Positions 55,067 to 64,000 of a DNA stretch of 64,000 nt are shown piece by piece. The notes beneath the pieces were generated by a model. It was not told the DNA's origin and did not search any database. It saw nothing but the letters and a program-made list of their open reading frames with translations. Origin of the DNA: Candidatus Flexifilum affinis (GTDB lineage: Bacteria > Chloroflexota > Anaerolineae > Aggregatilineales > Phototrophicaceae); NCBI GenBank assembly GCA_016713325.1, contig JADJPJ010000084.1, forward strand, positions 72,177-136,176. The letters run 5' to 3'. The position numbers and the translations under genes are program-made. Positions within the stretch are counted from its first letter, which is position 1. Each line of letters begins with the position of its first letter.

Positions 55067-55522
55067 ATGCCATCCGAGCTTGTTCAGGTCGTGGCTCTTG
55101 TCGTGGGAATTCTGCTGGTCGTCGCGGTCATCCTGGGGGTTACTTTCACTCTGATCGGCCGGCAGAGTCGCAAGCAGATCGCCCTCGCGCAGGATGATCA
55201 CCCCGAGGCCGAGAGGATCGATTTCGCCAACTTCTACGGCCAGGAGTCGCGCACGGCCATGCAGCTTCGCGGCGGCGGCACCCTGGTTCTGCTGCCGGAT
55301 CGGATCGTCTTTCGCATGCTGGTGACCGGCCGCGAGTTCACTATCCCTCGCGACCGCATCCTTCGCATCGAGACGCCGACGAGCTTCCTGGGCAAGACCA
55401 ACTTCCGGCCGCTGCTCAAGGTGGTCTACCGGGACGAGGCGGGTGGGGAGGACTCGATGGCCTGGCTGGTGCGCGAACTGCCTCGCTGGCAGGCTGCGCT
55501 GGAAACGTCTCCGCACCCCTAG
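55067..55522 (+). CDS. Small membrane-anchored protein of unknown function
   Basis: The 151-residue protein has one N-terminal membrane helix (VVALVVGILLVVAVILGVTF), a basic stop-transfer segment and a cytoplasmic PH-like beta domain (AMQLRGGGTLVLLPDRIVFR, FTIPRDRILRIETPTSFLG, PLLKVVYRDEAGGEDSMAWL). GAGGA lies 6 bases before the ATG at 55067; the ATG at 55064 is an alternative. It is divergent from the pteridine-reductase-like gene. No function is assignable. Confidence 0.75.
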   Translation: MPSELVQVVALVVGILLVVAVILGVTFTLIGRQSRKQIALAQDDHPEAERIDFANFYGQESRTAMQLRGGGTLVLLPDRIVFRMLVTGREFTIPRDRILRIETPTSFLGKTNFRPLLKVVYRDEAGGEDSMAWLVRELPRWQAALETSPHP

Positions 55523-55549
55523 CCATCCATCGCGCCGAACAATAGCGCT

Positions 55550-56251
55550 TCAGGCCAACTCCAGCAGCAGATCGGCCAGCTCACTGGGCGCGGTCACCAT
55601 GGCGTCATGGCCCGTCGACAGCGAGTGGTAGCGCCAACCACGCTCCAACCATTCTTCACCGGCGCTGTTTGTCCCGCCAGGCGTGAGAGGCCCGATGCAC
55701 TCAATCGTGGTGCAGGCCAGCGTCGCCGGGAGGGTCACCTCGATCGGTGTTTCCCAGGTGGTGAGCGGGAACGGGGTCAACCGGGGCTGTACCCACCGCC
55801 AGTCGGCAGCGTCGACCACGCCGAAGGTCCTGTCGTCGGGCACAGGAACCCAGTCTTCATGCCCTGCGAACGTGGCGTCATTCCAGAGATGAGCGTACAC
55901 CTGGGGAAAGAGTTCTCTGAAGCTGCGGCCGTCCTGCGGAAGAGGGCCATCCAGGCACACCAGGTGCTTCAGACGATCGGCGGCTTTCCCGGCAGCGGCC
56001 GCCACCACGGCGACGCCATAGCTGTGACCGCAGAGGACGACCTCGCGGAGATCCTCGAATTCAAGCACCTGAAGGACATCGCGCACATGGGTGTTGAAGT
56101 CGATCCGCACGTCCCTCAGGTGCGATCGCTCGCCACAGCCGGTGAGGGTCGGGGTGAGCACCTCGTGACCGGCGGCTTGCAGCAGAGGGCGCACTTTCTT
56201 CCAGCACCATCCGCCATGCCACATGCCGTGGACCAACACATAGGTCGCCAT
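55550..56251 (-). CDS. Alpha/beta-fold hydrolase (plant methyl-esterase/EstC-like)
   Basis: The 233-residue enzyme has the oxyanion strand YVLVHGMWHGGWCWKKV, the nucleophile elbow VLCGHSYGVAVVAA, the acidic position near DWRWVQPRL and the catalytic His in LSTGHDAMVTAPSELAD. It resembles the small salicylate-methylesterase/EstC group; the substrate is unknown. AAGGAG is placed 8 bases before ATG. It stands alone between convergent and divergent neighbours. Confidence 0.87.
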   Translation of the reverse strand: MATYVLVHGMWHGGWCWKKVRPLLQAAGHEVLTPTLTGCGERSHLRDVRIDFNTHVRDVLQVLEFEDLREVVLCGHSYGVAVVAAAAGKAADRLKHLVCLDGPLPQDGRSFRELFPQVYAHLWNDATFAGHEDWVPVPDDRTFGVVDAADWRWVQPRLTPFPLTTWETPIEVTLPATLACTTIECIGPLTPGGTNSAGEEWLERGWRYHSLSTGHDAMVTAPSELADLLLELA

Positions 56252-56465
56252 TGTGAGGACTCCTTGGCGTTGGGTGTCTGCGAGGACGCCGCGACAGGAT
56301 GGGCATCATCGTTTCTGCTGGCAGAGTATAACGCGCCCGGAAAAAGCACGGACCCGGCTAGCGCGCCGGGTCCGTGCATCATGTCTCTGGATTGGTTTTG
56401 CTCCGTGCCGGGGACACTTCAATCACTCAGTCCTCAGCACTTTCCAACTTCTTCTACAACTTCTT

Positions 56466-56825
56466 CTAGTACCCGCCGAGCGGTACGCTGGCCAGGAACA
56501 GGGTGCCCACCGTCACGAGGATGACCGGGACGATCAGGATCAGCGCGTACAGCCGGTTGTCCTCACGCAGGTGCATGTAGTACCACACCACCAGCGCCGC
56601 CTTGAAGACCGAGAGCAGGATCAGCAGCGCCGCGCCCAGCCAGCCGTCTGGCAGTTCGGCGATGATCACCTCGATGATCGTGACGACGGCCAGAATGCCA
56701 AAGATCACCGTATAGATCGGGAAGGGGAAGGTGCGCCCCAGAAACACCGACGTATCGCCATGCGCTTCTGCGGCGTGGCCGCCTGCTGCGTGCACTTCGG
56801 CGTGTCTATGCCCTTCAGTCGCCAC
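56466..56825 (-). CDS. coxD: Cytochrome c oxidase subunit IV (prokaryotic)
   Basis: The 119-residue protein has a His-rich N-terminus and three membrane helices (VIFGILAVVTIIEVIIAEL, LLILLSVFKAALVVWYYMHL, ILIVPVILVTVGTLFLASV). VWYYMHLREDNRLYALI is diagnostic of the CtaF/CyoD-like subunit IV. It stabilises the oxidase core. The start codon is GTG at 56825 with GAGAGAAGGAGC immediately before. It ends the oxidase operon. Confidence 0.9.
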   Translation of the reverse strand: MATEGHRHAEVHAAGGHAAEAHGDTSVFLGRTFPFPIYTVIFGILAVVTIIEVIIAELPDGWLGAALLILLSVFKAALVVWYYMHLREDNRLYALILIVPVILVTVGTLFLASVPLGGY

Positions 56826-56872
56826 GCTCCTTCTCTCTCTTCAGTCCTACCCACCGACCCCACCGCGCGCCG

Positions 56873-57493
56873 CTAGATCAGGTAGATGACGGTGAACAGG
56901 ACGATCCAGACCACGTCGACGAAATGCCAGTACAGACCGAAGATCTCGACACCCAGACTGCTCTGGCGGTAACCGCCACGCCGGGCGTGGTTGACCACCA
57001 GCAGCGCCCAGATCACGCCGATAATCACGTGCGCGCCGTGGAAGGCCGTCGGAGCGTAGAAGCGCATGCCGAAAGTGTCGCTGTAGATCGTGATGCCTTC
57101 ATGCGCCAGGGTCTGGTATTCGACGTACTGGAGGCCGACGAAGATCGCGCCGAGCAGGGCGGTCAGACCGATCCAGCGCATGAGACCCTGCTGGTTGCCC
57201 TTGCGGCTCTCATGCAGGCCCATGACCATCGCCCAACTGCTGGCCAGCAGCAGGAAGGTGTTGATCGCCACCAGCAGCACGCCGGCAGTCTCGTGAACTT
57301 CCTTGATGCGCTCCGGGAATTCCAGCCGGTACAGAATGAAGACCGCGATCAGCACCGAGAAGAGGACCACTTCCGAGCCGAGGTACAGCCAGACGGCCGT
57401 CTTCCAGTTGTCGGCGCGCTGCGCCGGCGTAAAGTGATCGTGGCCGTGCGACTCTTCGGCGTCGTGCGTGCTCTTAATCGTCATATCCGTCAT
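56873..57493 (-). CDS. coxC: Cytochrome c oxidase subunit III
   Basis: The 206-residue membrane protein starts MTDMTIKSTHDAEESH from ATG 57493 with GGGGG 7 bases upstream. It has five helices with the family motifs VWLYLGSEVVLFSVLIAVF, EGITIYSDTFGMRFYAPTAF, HGAHVIIGVIWALL and YWHFVDVVWIVLFTVIYL. It belongs to the heme-copper oxidase subunit III family that organises oxygen and proton access. A second subunit III-type gene lies at 58621-59185. Confidence 0.93.
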   Translation of the reverse strand: MTDMTIKSTHDAEESHGHDHFTPAQRADNWKTAVWLYLGSEVVLFSVLIAVFILYRLEFPERIKEVHETAGVLLVAINTFLLLASSWAMVMGLHESRKGNQQGLMRWIGLTALLGAIFVGLQYVEYQTLAHEGITIYSDTFGMRFYAPTAFHGAHVIIGVIWALLVVNHARRGGYRQSSLGVEIFGLYWHFVDVVWIVLFTVIYLI

Positions 57494-57556
57494 AAGCAAC
57501 CCCCGTTGCGGCGCATCTGCGGCGTGCGCCGGTCCAAACCATCCGTGGTAAGCATT

Positions 57557-58471
57557 TTACTGGAGCGCGCCAGGCACACGGCGCAGCAGTCGGGCGATGA
57601 ACCGCGCGATCTGCCCCAGCACCCGCAGGACCAGCGAAGGCCGCAGCAGGATGAAGGTGATGACCAGGGCATTGACCAGCGACAGCACCACAAGCTGCAT
57701 TTCCGGGCTGGGGAAGATCAGGTTCAGGCCCGGCAGATCGGGCTGCGGCATGATTAGGCCGATGGCGACGTAGTAGAAGAGCAGGTACAGGACGACGAAC
57801 ACGGCGGCGAACAGCGCCAGAGTGCCCAGACGGCGCACGGTTGTCGGTCCGGCCTGCGCGGCAGGCTCGACCTCGACGGTGGCCGCTTCGGTCGCCGCCG
57901 GTGCGCTGGCTGCCTCACTCTTCGCCTCGACCACGCCCTGGTGCAGCTTGTTGAGCACCCAGGCGAGGCCGCCGGCGACCGCCAGAAGCGACAGGAACAT
58001 GGCGATAATGATGATGAGCAGGAAGACGAGCTGGCTGACCAGGACGGTCTGCCCGCCGATCTGCATCTCGACCATGCCGACCTGGACCATCGAGGCTTCG
58101 GGAACGGCTGTGGTGATCAGCGTCGGGCCGCCTGGAATAGTGGCCAGGGCGAACAGGACAATGGTGGCGATCAGCAGGAGGGTGACGAGCTGCCAGGTGA
58201 CGCCCATGAGCATGCGCGACGGTTCCGCCGCGTCGCTGGACCTGGCATGAGCGGATTCCGCTTCTTCACCATGGACGCTCATGGATGGGTCGAAGGCGCC
58301 CATCCCCCACACGAAGAAGCCCGCCGTCGTGTACGCCGCGAGGCTCATGCCGACGCCGGTGTCCCACAAAGGAGTCAGCCCCTGCAAGCCACGAATCATG
58401 ATGACGACAAGCGAGCCGACGAGGAAACCCAGTAGTGACATCGGGATCGCGCGGCTCAAGCCAGGCTGCAT
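57557..58471 (-). CDS. Multi-pass membrane protein of the oxidase operon, unknown function
   Basis: The 304-residue protein has about six helices: MSLLGFLVGSLVVIMIRGL, SLAAYTTAGFFVWGMGAF, WQLVTLLLIATIVLFALAT, LVFLLIIIIAMFLSLLAVAG, LALFAAVFVVLYLLFYYVA and LVVLSLVNALVITFILLR. Two soluble segments are Glu/Ala-rich. The start at 58471 has GGAGGG 9 bases upstream. No homology to assembly factors such as CtaB or CtaG was recognised. Its place between two subunit III genes suggests a lineage-specific accessory or assembly role, which is inference. Confidence 0.75.
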   Translation of the reverse strand: MQPGLSRAIPMSLLGFLVGSLVVIMIRGLQGLTPLWDTGVGMSLAAYTTAGFFVWGMGAFDPSMSVHGEEAESAHARSSDAAEPSRMLMGVTWQLVTLLLIATIVLFALATIPGGPTLITTAVPEASMVQVGMVEMQIGGQTVLVSQLVFLLIIIIAMFLSLLAVAGGLAWVLNKLHQGVVEAKSEAASAPAATEAATVEVEPAAQAGPTTVRRLGTLALFAAVFVVLYLLFYYVAIGLIMPQPDLPGLNLIFPSPEMQLVVLSLVNALVITFILLRPSLVLRVLGQIARFIARLLRRVPGALQ

Positions 58472-58620
58472 AATGACCGTCCCTCCTGCAAAAAGCGGCG
58501 TGAGAACCACGCCAGTCTTCCAAAAGTGCCGAATGCTGAGGTCTGAGTACTGAGTCGTGAACGGTTCGCCCGCCAGGGGGCGTCCACTTCACTCGGTCCT
58601 CAAGCCCCGCACCTTGATGC

Positions 58621-59185
58621 CTAAATCACGTACAACACCACGTAGAAAAGGATCCACGCGACCACAACAAAATACCACAACTTGGCCGCCCCTTCCACTG
58701 CCCAGTGATCGGCGGCGGAGTAGACGTTGTCGGCTGAACGCCGGTACACGTGCCACATGATCCACCCGATGACCAGGGCGTGCACGGCGTGGAAGGCCGT
58801 CATGACGCGGAACAGGGTGCCGTACTGCTCGCTGAATGGCACGATCGCCCATTCATAGGCCATGACCACAATGAAGGCCGCGCCGAGCACCAGCGCAATC
58901 AGCCAGTTCTGCCGCAGCGCCGCGTTCTGATCGACACGAATGGCGTTCAGCCCGCGCCAGGCGAAGACGCCGCTGACGATCAACCCGACCGTGGCCAGTG
59001 TCGGCAGCACGCGGTCCAGGGGGGCGACCCCTTCAGGCGGCCATGACGCAAAGTTGGAGCGGATCTGCGTTGACCAGCATCAGACAGACGAACACCATGA
59101 TCCAACTGATCTGGAAGATGAACAGACCCGTTCGCCGGTTGGCGAGGGCCATGCGCTCCTCGCGGGTCATTGTCGACTCAGTCAT
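58621..59185 (-). CDS. Cytochrome c oxidase subunit III-type protein, frameshifted
   Basis: From ATG 59185 (MTESTMTREERMALANRR) the frame has a first helix GLFIFQISWIMVFVCLMLV. An indel near 59062 then shifts it to QIRSNFASWPPEGV and the long frame VLPTLATVGLIVSGVFAWRG, IALVLGAAFIVVMAYEWAIV, MTAFHAVHALVIGWIMWHVY and LWYFVVVAWILFYVVLYV. FHAVHALVIG and the final W-F-V-V-A-W-I pattern mark the heme-copper oxidase subunit III family. The complete protein would be about 187 residues, slightly short. Two subunit III genes in one operon are uncommon and may reflect a split or duplicated subunit. Confidence 0.8.
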
Positions 59186-59210
59186 CCTGCATTCCAATAC
59201 AACTCAGTCC

Positions 59211-59290
59211 AGAGAGATGAGAGACGAAACGAGAGATGAGACAACCACAGTTGACCAGTCCCTTCTCATTTCTCATCCCTCATCTCTCAT
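59211..59290. repeat. Family C repeat between cox1 and the subunit III gene
   Basis: GAGATGAGAGACGAAACGAG and GAGAGATGAGA on one side and CTTCTCATTTCTCATCCCTC, ATCTCTCATCAC on the other form imperfect inverted arms separated by about 20 bp, inside an otherwise compact operon. Confidence 0.55.
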
Positions 59291-61003
59291 CACTTTTTCT
59301 TTTCAGTCTCCCCGCCGCCGGGGGCTGGCGCAGCGCCCTGCGCAGGCGCGTCCACGTCCTCGGCCTTGCCGTAACGGCGCTCAGGTCTTCCAGGTAGTAG
59401 AAGGCGGCTTCGGTGCCGTAGCCGTATGGGTCCCTGAAGGGGACCGGGTCGCCGTAGAAGTTGCTGGCCGGCGGCGGCGAGGTCGTCGCCCACCCATGGT
59501 CAGCGCGCGCCACGGGTTCGCGCTGGCGCGACGGCCGCGGACGAGGCTCGCGACCATGTTGTAGAGCAGCACGAAGGTGGAGATGCCGAGCACGAAGGCT
59601 GCCAGGCTGATCACCACGTTCCAGGACTGGAATTCCGGCGCGTACACCGCACGCGGCGCGGCATGCCCAGCGTGCCGACCATGTGCTGCGGGAAGAAGGT
59701 GAAGAAGAAGCCGATGTAGGTCAGCGCGAAGTGGATCTTGCCCAGACGTTCGTCCAGCATGCGGCCGGTGATTTTCGGCCACCAGTGGTAGATGCCGGCG
59801 TAGATGGCGAAGACCGAACCGCCGTACAGCACGAAGTGGAAGTGGCTGACGACGAAGTAGGTGTCGTGGACGTGAATGTCGAACGGCACCGAGGCCAGCA
59901 TGACGCCGCTGATGCCGCCGATGACGAACATCGACAGAAAGCCCAGCCCGAACAGCATCGCCGAGCGGAAGTGGATCTTGCCGCCCCAGATGGTGCCCAG
60001 CCAGCTAAAGATCTTGATGCCTGTCGGCACGGCGATGATCATCGACGTGATCATGGAAGGGGATGCGCAGCGCTGGCGTCAGGCTGGTGAACATGTGATG
60101 CGCCCAGACTGTGAAGCGATCAGCGCGATGCCCATGCTGGACAGCGCGATGGCGCGGTAGCCAAAGACCGGCTTGCGCGCGTGCACCGACAGCACTTCGC
60201 TGAGGATGCCGAAGCCCGGCAGGACCATGATGTACACTGCTGGGTGGCTGTAGAACAGAAGACGTTCTGCCACAGCAGCACGTCACCGCCGCGCGAGGGG
60301 TCGAAGAAGGCGGTGCCGGCCACGCGGTCAAGGATCAGCAGGGTCAGCGCGCCCGCCAGGAAGGAGTGGCCATGACGATGATCGAGGTCGCCAGAATGGC
60401 CCAGACGAACAGGGGCATCTTGAAGTAGCCCATGCCTTCGGGGCGCATGTTCTTGATGGTGACGATGAAGTTGATCGCGCCCAGGATCGAGCTGATGCCG
60501 GCGAGGTGCAGCGACAGCGCCCACAGGGTCTGGCCGTCCATGCTGTAGAGCGTGGACAGTGGAGGATAGCTCGTCCAGCCGGCTTCCGCCTGCCCGGCGA
60601 AGTAGCCGAGGAACATCAGCAGCGCCGATGGCGGCAGCAGCCAGAAGGCGAAGGCGTTCAGCCACGGGAAGGCCATATCCTTCGCGCCCAGCATGAGCGG
60701 GACGAGATAGTTGCCGAAACCGGCCATCATCGGGATGATCCACACGAAGATCATCACCGAACCGTGCAGCGTGAAGAGCTGGTTGTGGCCTGTCCGTCGG
60801 CAGCAAAGTCGAGCGCCGGAGTCAGCAGTTCCCAGCGGATGAGCATGGCCAGCGTGCCGCCGAAGATGAAGCCGAACAGGGCCAGGGCCGTATGCTGGAC
60901 GCCGATGATCTTTGTGATCGACGCTCCAGCGGAGATAGTCCGCGACGCGCAGGCTTCGCGGGCTCAGGTCAAGACCGGGTAAGGGTCTGGAAATGGTTGC
61001 CAT
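59290..61003 (-). CDS. coxA: Cytochrome c oxidase subunit I, reconstructed across frameshifts
   Basis: The stretch encodes about 570 residues of CoxA if frames are switched near 60925, 60800, 60372, 60265, 60100, 60060, 59655, 59490 and 59380. All hallmark parts are present: [31 protein letters not shown] (heme a ligand His), [38 protein letters not shown] (His-Tyr and CuB site), AHHMFT (CuB His-His), [12 protein letters not shown] and [17 protein letters not shown] (heme a and a3 ligands). Many breaks are one-base changes in short runs. The protein is the catalytic oxygen-reducing subunit. The intact motif set makes real loss of the gene unlikely. Confidence 0.88.
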
Positions 61004-61027
61004 GGGTCAATTTGCTCCCGTCAACAA

Positions 61028-62241
61028 TTACCGGGTCTGCGTCAGCAAGAACTCGATGATTGCGTTCAGGTCTTCTTCCGGCATGTAGTTCGGCTCGCTC
61101 GGCTCGTCGTTGAACTGAGGCATGAGGTTGCCGTAGCCTGGAACCAGATAGACGCCCGGATTGCGAATGGAAGTGTGCAGGTATTCCAGGGCGGTCTGAC
61201 CGGCCACGCGCGTGTTGGCGCGGGTGCCGATGTTGTTCAGGTTCGGACCGATGTTGCCCACCCAGTTCATATCGGTGAGCGCGTGGCAGGTGGCGCAGGG
61301 GTATGCTCCGCTCTCCAGAAGCTGCCGGCCGCGTTCGACCGGGTCTTCCGGCGGGAAGAGCACCTTCACCGCCTCCACATCGTAGAACTCCTCCAGGTAC
61401 GTCTGCTCATCGGGGTGGACGACCAGCCACGCGCCGCGCAGCTCGACCTCGCCCCCGCCGAGCAGGATGGTCGTCCCGGCCATATCGCCGTGGCCCGCGC
61501 CGCAGAGTTCGGCGCAGACGATGCGGTAGGTGCCCGCCTCGATGGGCGTGAAGGTGATCGACGTCTCACGGCCGGGAGCGCGTCCTGCTTGATACGCATC
61601 GCCGGAATCCAGAAGGCGTGATTGACATCCTCAGATCTGATCTTGGCCTCGACCTGCTGGCCAACCCAGGTGTGAAGCTGCTGATTGCTGAAACGCAGCC
61701 CTCCCTCGGAGGTGAGCGCCGTGCGAACTGGCTCTTCGAGCATGTCGATCGAGACATCCGGCGGCAGGGTCTCCGGGGTGATGGCGTAGTTGAACGACCA
61801 TGCGTAGCGCTGTGCGACCACGCCGACGTCCTGGTTGTCCGCGCGCACGGTGCGGATGCTGGTCCAGACCTGGAAGCTGTAGATCGTCAGGATGATGACG
61901 ATCACCGCCGGGATGAGGGTCCAGACGATTTCCAGGGTGGAGTTGCCGTGAATCGGCGGACCATCGGACCGGTCGCCAGGTTTGGCCCGGTAGGCGATGA
62001 TCGAGTACACCAGGGCGCCGATCACCAACAGGAAGATAGCGCCACCGATCACCAGCATGAACCGGAACAGGCTATCAACCTGCTGCGATTCTGCGGACGC
62101 TTGTACTGGCAAAACGAGTGGGGCAAGCGTGCCTATCAGGAGACCACCGAAGATGATCCCCAGAGCACCTGCGATGATCCAGATGATGGACAGCGATTGT
62201 CCGCCCGACTGCCGACTGTTTGGATTGACGTTAACGCCCAT
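61028..62241 (-). CDS. coxB: Cytochrome c oxidase subunit II fused to cytochrome c, frameshifted
   Basis: The protein begins MGVNVNPNSRQSGGQSLSI with two membrane helices (IIWIIAGALGIIFGGLLI and FMLVIGGAIFLLVIGALVY) and the CoxB segment HGNSTLEIVWTLIPAVIVII. The cupredoxin follows with HAFWIPAMRIKQDALPG and, after an indel near 61578, the CuA site YRIVCAELCGAGHGDMAG. The C-terminus adds a cytochrome c with CATCH heme-binding site (near 61280) and a distal Met (PGYGNLMPQFND). Total about 403 residues. It takes electrons through heme c and CuA to subunit I. It is the first gene of the operon coxB-coxA-subunit III-membrane protein-coxC-coxD. Confidence 0.92.
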
Positions 62242-62528
62242 TCACCGCTTCCAGAGTACCTTAAGGACGAAAGCAATGGTTGCCAGTGCGAATGCACGGC
62301 ATTTGACCCTGATTTGTTCATTTTTACACAAGCTGTAACTTTGATTTACCGAAGTTCAATTGCAATAGCAAGCGAGTTCAGTAACAAATCTGAGTGGTGA
62401 GCCTGATGAATAAAAGCGACCCTGTTCGTGGAAAATCGCGATGTGCGGTCATGTTCGATGCAATTCGACAAGCGTCCGCGCCGGTGGCGTAAAATGGGGG
62501 GGTTGATACCAGGCACCGGAGGTCACGA

Positions 62529-62981
62529 ATGCCGAGGCGCCCCTTTCAGGTTGCGATCTACCCCTTTCGCCGGCGAGATCAGCAGGGATTGGAGTATGCG
62601 TTATTCCGGCGGGCCGATGAAGGTTACTGGCAGCCGAGTGCCGGCGGTGGAAGACGACGGACTCCTGAAGAGGCCGCCCGGCGGGAAGGATGGAGGAACT
62701 GCGCTCCTCCACCGGATGGTGCATACGTTGCCTTGCAAACGATGACCTATGTACCCACCACCCGCTAGAGGCGCAAGACTCGTGGGGCGACCAGATCGTC
62801 GTCATTCCGCTGCACTACTTCCGCTGTCCACGTCAGCGACCAAGGCTAGTTCTCTCCCGGGGAACATTCCGAATACCCGGTGGGTGAGCTTCGAAGCGGC
62901 GCGCGATTTGCTGCGCTGGGACAGCGACAGGACGGCGCTCTGGGAACTGGATCAGCGGCTGCGCGGAAGCTGCTCCGGTAA
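62529..62981 (+). pseudogene. Nudix hydrolase (NudB-like), frameshifted
   Basis: The first frame reads RRPFQVAIYPFRRRDQQGLE, then YALFRRADEGYWQPSAGGG and TPEEAARREG, a recognisable Nudix box with changes of frame near 62645 and 62690. Downstream pieces continue YVALQTMTYVP, WGDQIVVIPLHYF and WVSFEAARDLLRWDSDRTAL, ending with a TAA at 62979-62981 if one more shift is allowed (KLLR). The closest known type is dATP/dihydroneopterin triphosphate pyrophosphohydrolase of about 150 residues. The family is fairly clear but no frame is intact. Confidence 0.6.
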
Positions 62982-63067
62982 AATCCTCCGGGCCGCATTA
63001 CGATTCTTCCGCTCAACTCTAGTCGGAGGCGCAAAATCGGCGTACACTGAAGACAGTGCTGCATTCC

Positions 63068-64000
63068 ATGGCGAAGACGCCGTAGAACGTCTTCCCCACC
63101 CCTGTTCATTACCTCTTGCCCCTTGTGGTTCTCCTTCTCAGCCTCGCCCTTCCCGCCGCTGCACAGGACAGAAACGCCGTCCTGTAACCCGCAGCTCCCC
63201 GCCGCGCCTGGACCTCGGGCGGTAGCCAGCCTCGTCACCCGGACCGATAATCCGACGCCCGTGCGCGTCCGCGGCGCAACCGAGCACCGGCGCGCCGGTT
63301 GCCGCCATGCTCGACGATTTTTCGCGCTTCATCGTCGTCGGCTATCTCCCCACCTGCGCCGATGGCATCACCTGGTGGCGAATCACCACCGGCGACACCC
63401 CCTACGCCAGCGGCGGGGGATCATCGAGGGGCTACGTCGCCGAGGGGTCGAGGACTTATTTCATCGAGCCGTACACCCCGGCGCTGGCGCTGCCTGCCGG
63501 GCAGATCCGGTAGCCGGCCCGCCGCGAATCACGCCGTTCAGCAGCCCCTCTGCCGGCGAATTGCCGCCGGTAAAGCGCTAGCCGCCGACTACTGCAAGAC
63601 TCGCTTTTGCGCAGTGGACGTGGCCGCCGGAGACCACATCGACGACGCTGAAACTCCCGATCCACACTTCAAACGGGCGCTTTGCCGATCGCCTCCGCCG
63701 GAAACACGCATGCCGTCTTGACAGATCGATCTCCAGTCAGGTCGCCTATCTGGACGGCGCCGGGCTTTCGCCGGCCCAGCTTGGGGCCCTGTCGGCACAA
63801 TGGCTTCGTCCGGGTGCCCGCCGGGCGCTCCTGGCCAGAACAGTCGCTCTGGCGGGACAGCGCCACCAGCGCGCTCCAACTACATCTCGACCGACATGAT
63901 GCTGGGCAACCTCTCTACATCTACCGCTGCATTAGTGATGTATCCCCAGGAGACCAGCACGTTTTACAACCAACTGGCGACCATCGCCTCGCAGAGTTCC
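63068..64000 (+). pseudogene. Exported SH3-like protein, partial and frameshifted, runs off the window
   Basis: After an ATG at 63068, a shift leads into a signal peptide HYLLPLVVLLLSLALPAAAQ. In changing frames an SH3-type (bacterial SH3_3-like) domain follows: VTRTDNPTPVRVR, APVAAMLDDFSRFIVVGYLP, CADGITWWRITTGDTPY and GYVAEGSRTYFIEPYTPALA. Further coding-like pieces (AADYCKTRFCAVDVAAGDH and STDMMLGNLSTSTAALVMYP) run to the window edge. The protein is incomplete at the right border and its full architecture is unknown. Confidence 0.45.

Noticed and set aside
59290..61003. Programmed frameshifting in cox1
   Set aside because: About nine shifts in both directions without a common slippery heptamer cannot be programmed; sequencing indels explain them.

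Overview
The window looks like a piece of a high-GC, aerobic, monoderm-like environmental bacterium, most probably Chloroflexota (Anaerolineae-like). This is inferred from the gene set, not from a marker gene: paired DUF1800/DUF1501 Tat proteins, an R3H/Ycf45-type ATPase, a lone CpaF-type secretion ATPase, very large Ser/Thr kinase-ATPase-TPR proteins, extracellular PD40/dockerin/cohesin proteins, and an aa3 oxidase operon whose subunit II carries a C-terminal cytochrome c. No rRNA, tRNA, CRISPR array, transposase or phage gene was recognised.

Layout. 17-4075: a frameshifted NB-ARC/TPR STAND gene preceded by a small coupled hydrophobic ORF (minus). 4401-7663: acetolactate decarboxylase, a short-chain dehydrogenase, an unknown protein and a metallophosphoesterase (minus). 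7955-17277: about 9.3 kb of continuous plus-strand coding that reads as one giant secreted protein (subtilisin, PD40 propeller, lipase, cadherin-like, carboxypeptidase-regulatory repeats, dockerin), broken by indels in its first half. 17391-19068: rho with a clear promoter, long leader and terminator. 19083-26424: two tandem kinase-AAA-TPR regulators (minus). 26632-30101: ammonium transporter, then a coupled PNPOx-like/AzlC/AzlD set (minus). 30465-33115: GNAT-like protein and R3H ATPase. 33635-36592: a tandem duplication of an unknown membrane gene, next to a GNAT enzyme and acpS. 36690-40575: aldehyde dehydrogenase, a transglutaminase-like exported protein, cpaF. 40892-47726: three exported PD40-type proteins; two carry dockerin modules and one of these also a cohesin-like domain. 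47707-53032: DUF1501, DUF1800 and a parallel-beta-helix dockerin protein. 53627-54951: folB and a pteridine-reductase-like SDR. 55067-56251: small membrane protein and alpha/beta hydrolase. 56466-62241: cytochrome c oxidase operon (minus). 62529-64000: frameshifted Nudix gene and a partial SH3-like exported protein.

Two themes stand out. One is a set of exported multidomain proteins with type I dockerins plus a cohesin-like module, suggesting surface or extracellular assembly outside a classical cellulosome. The other is sequence plasticity: at least three families of short palindromic intergenic repeats (some read into protein C-termini), a microhomology-bounded tandem duplication, and a 54-bp piece of cpaF embedded in a dockerin gene.

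Caution on quality: frameshifts are concentrated in 17-4075, 8470-13173 and 59060-64000. Many sit at short homopolymers and leave catalytic motifs intact, including in cox1 and cox2. They are more likely sequencing or assembly indels than real gene death, so the coordinates of the affected genes are reconstructions.
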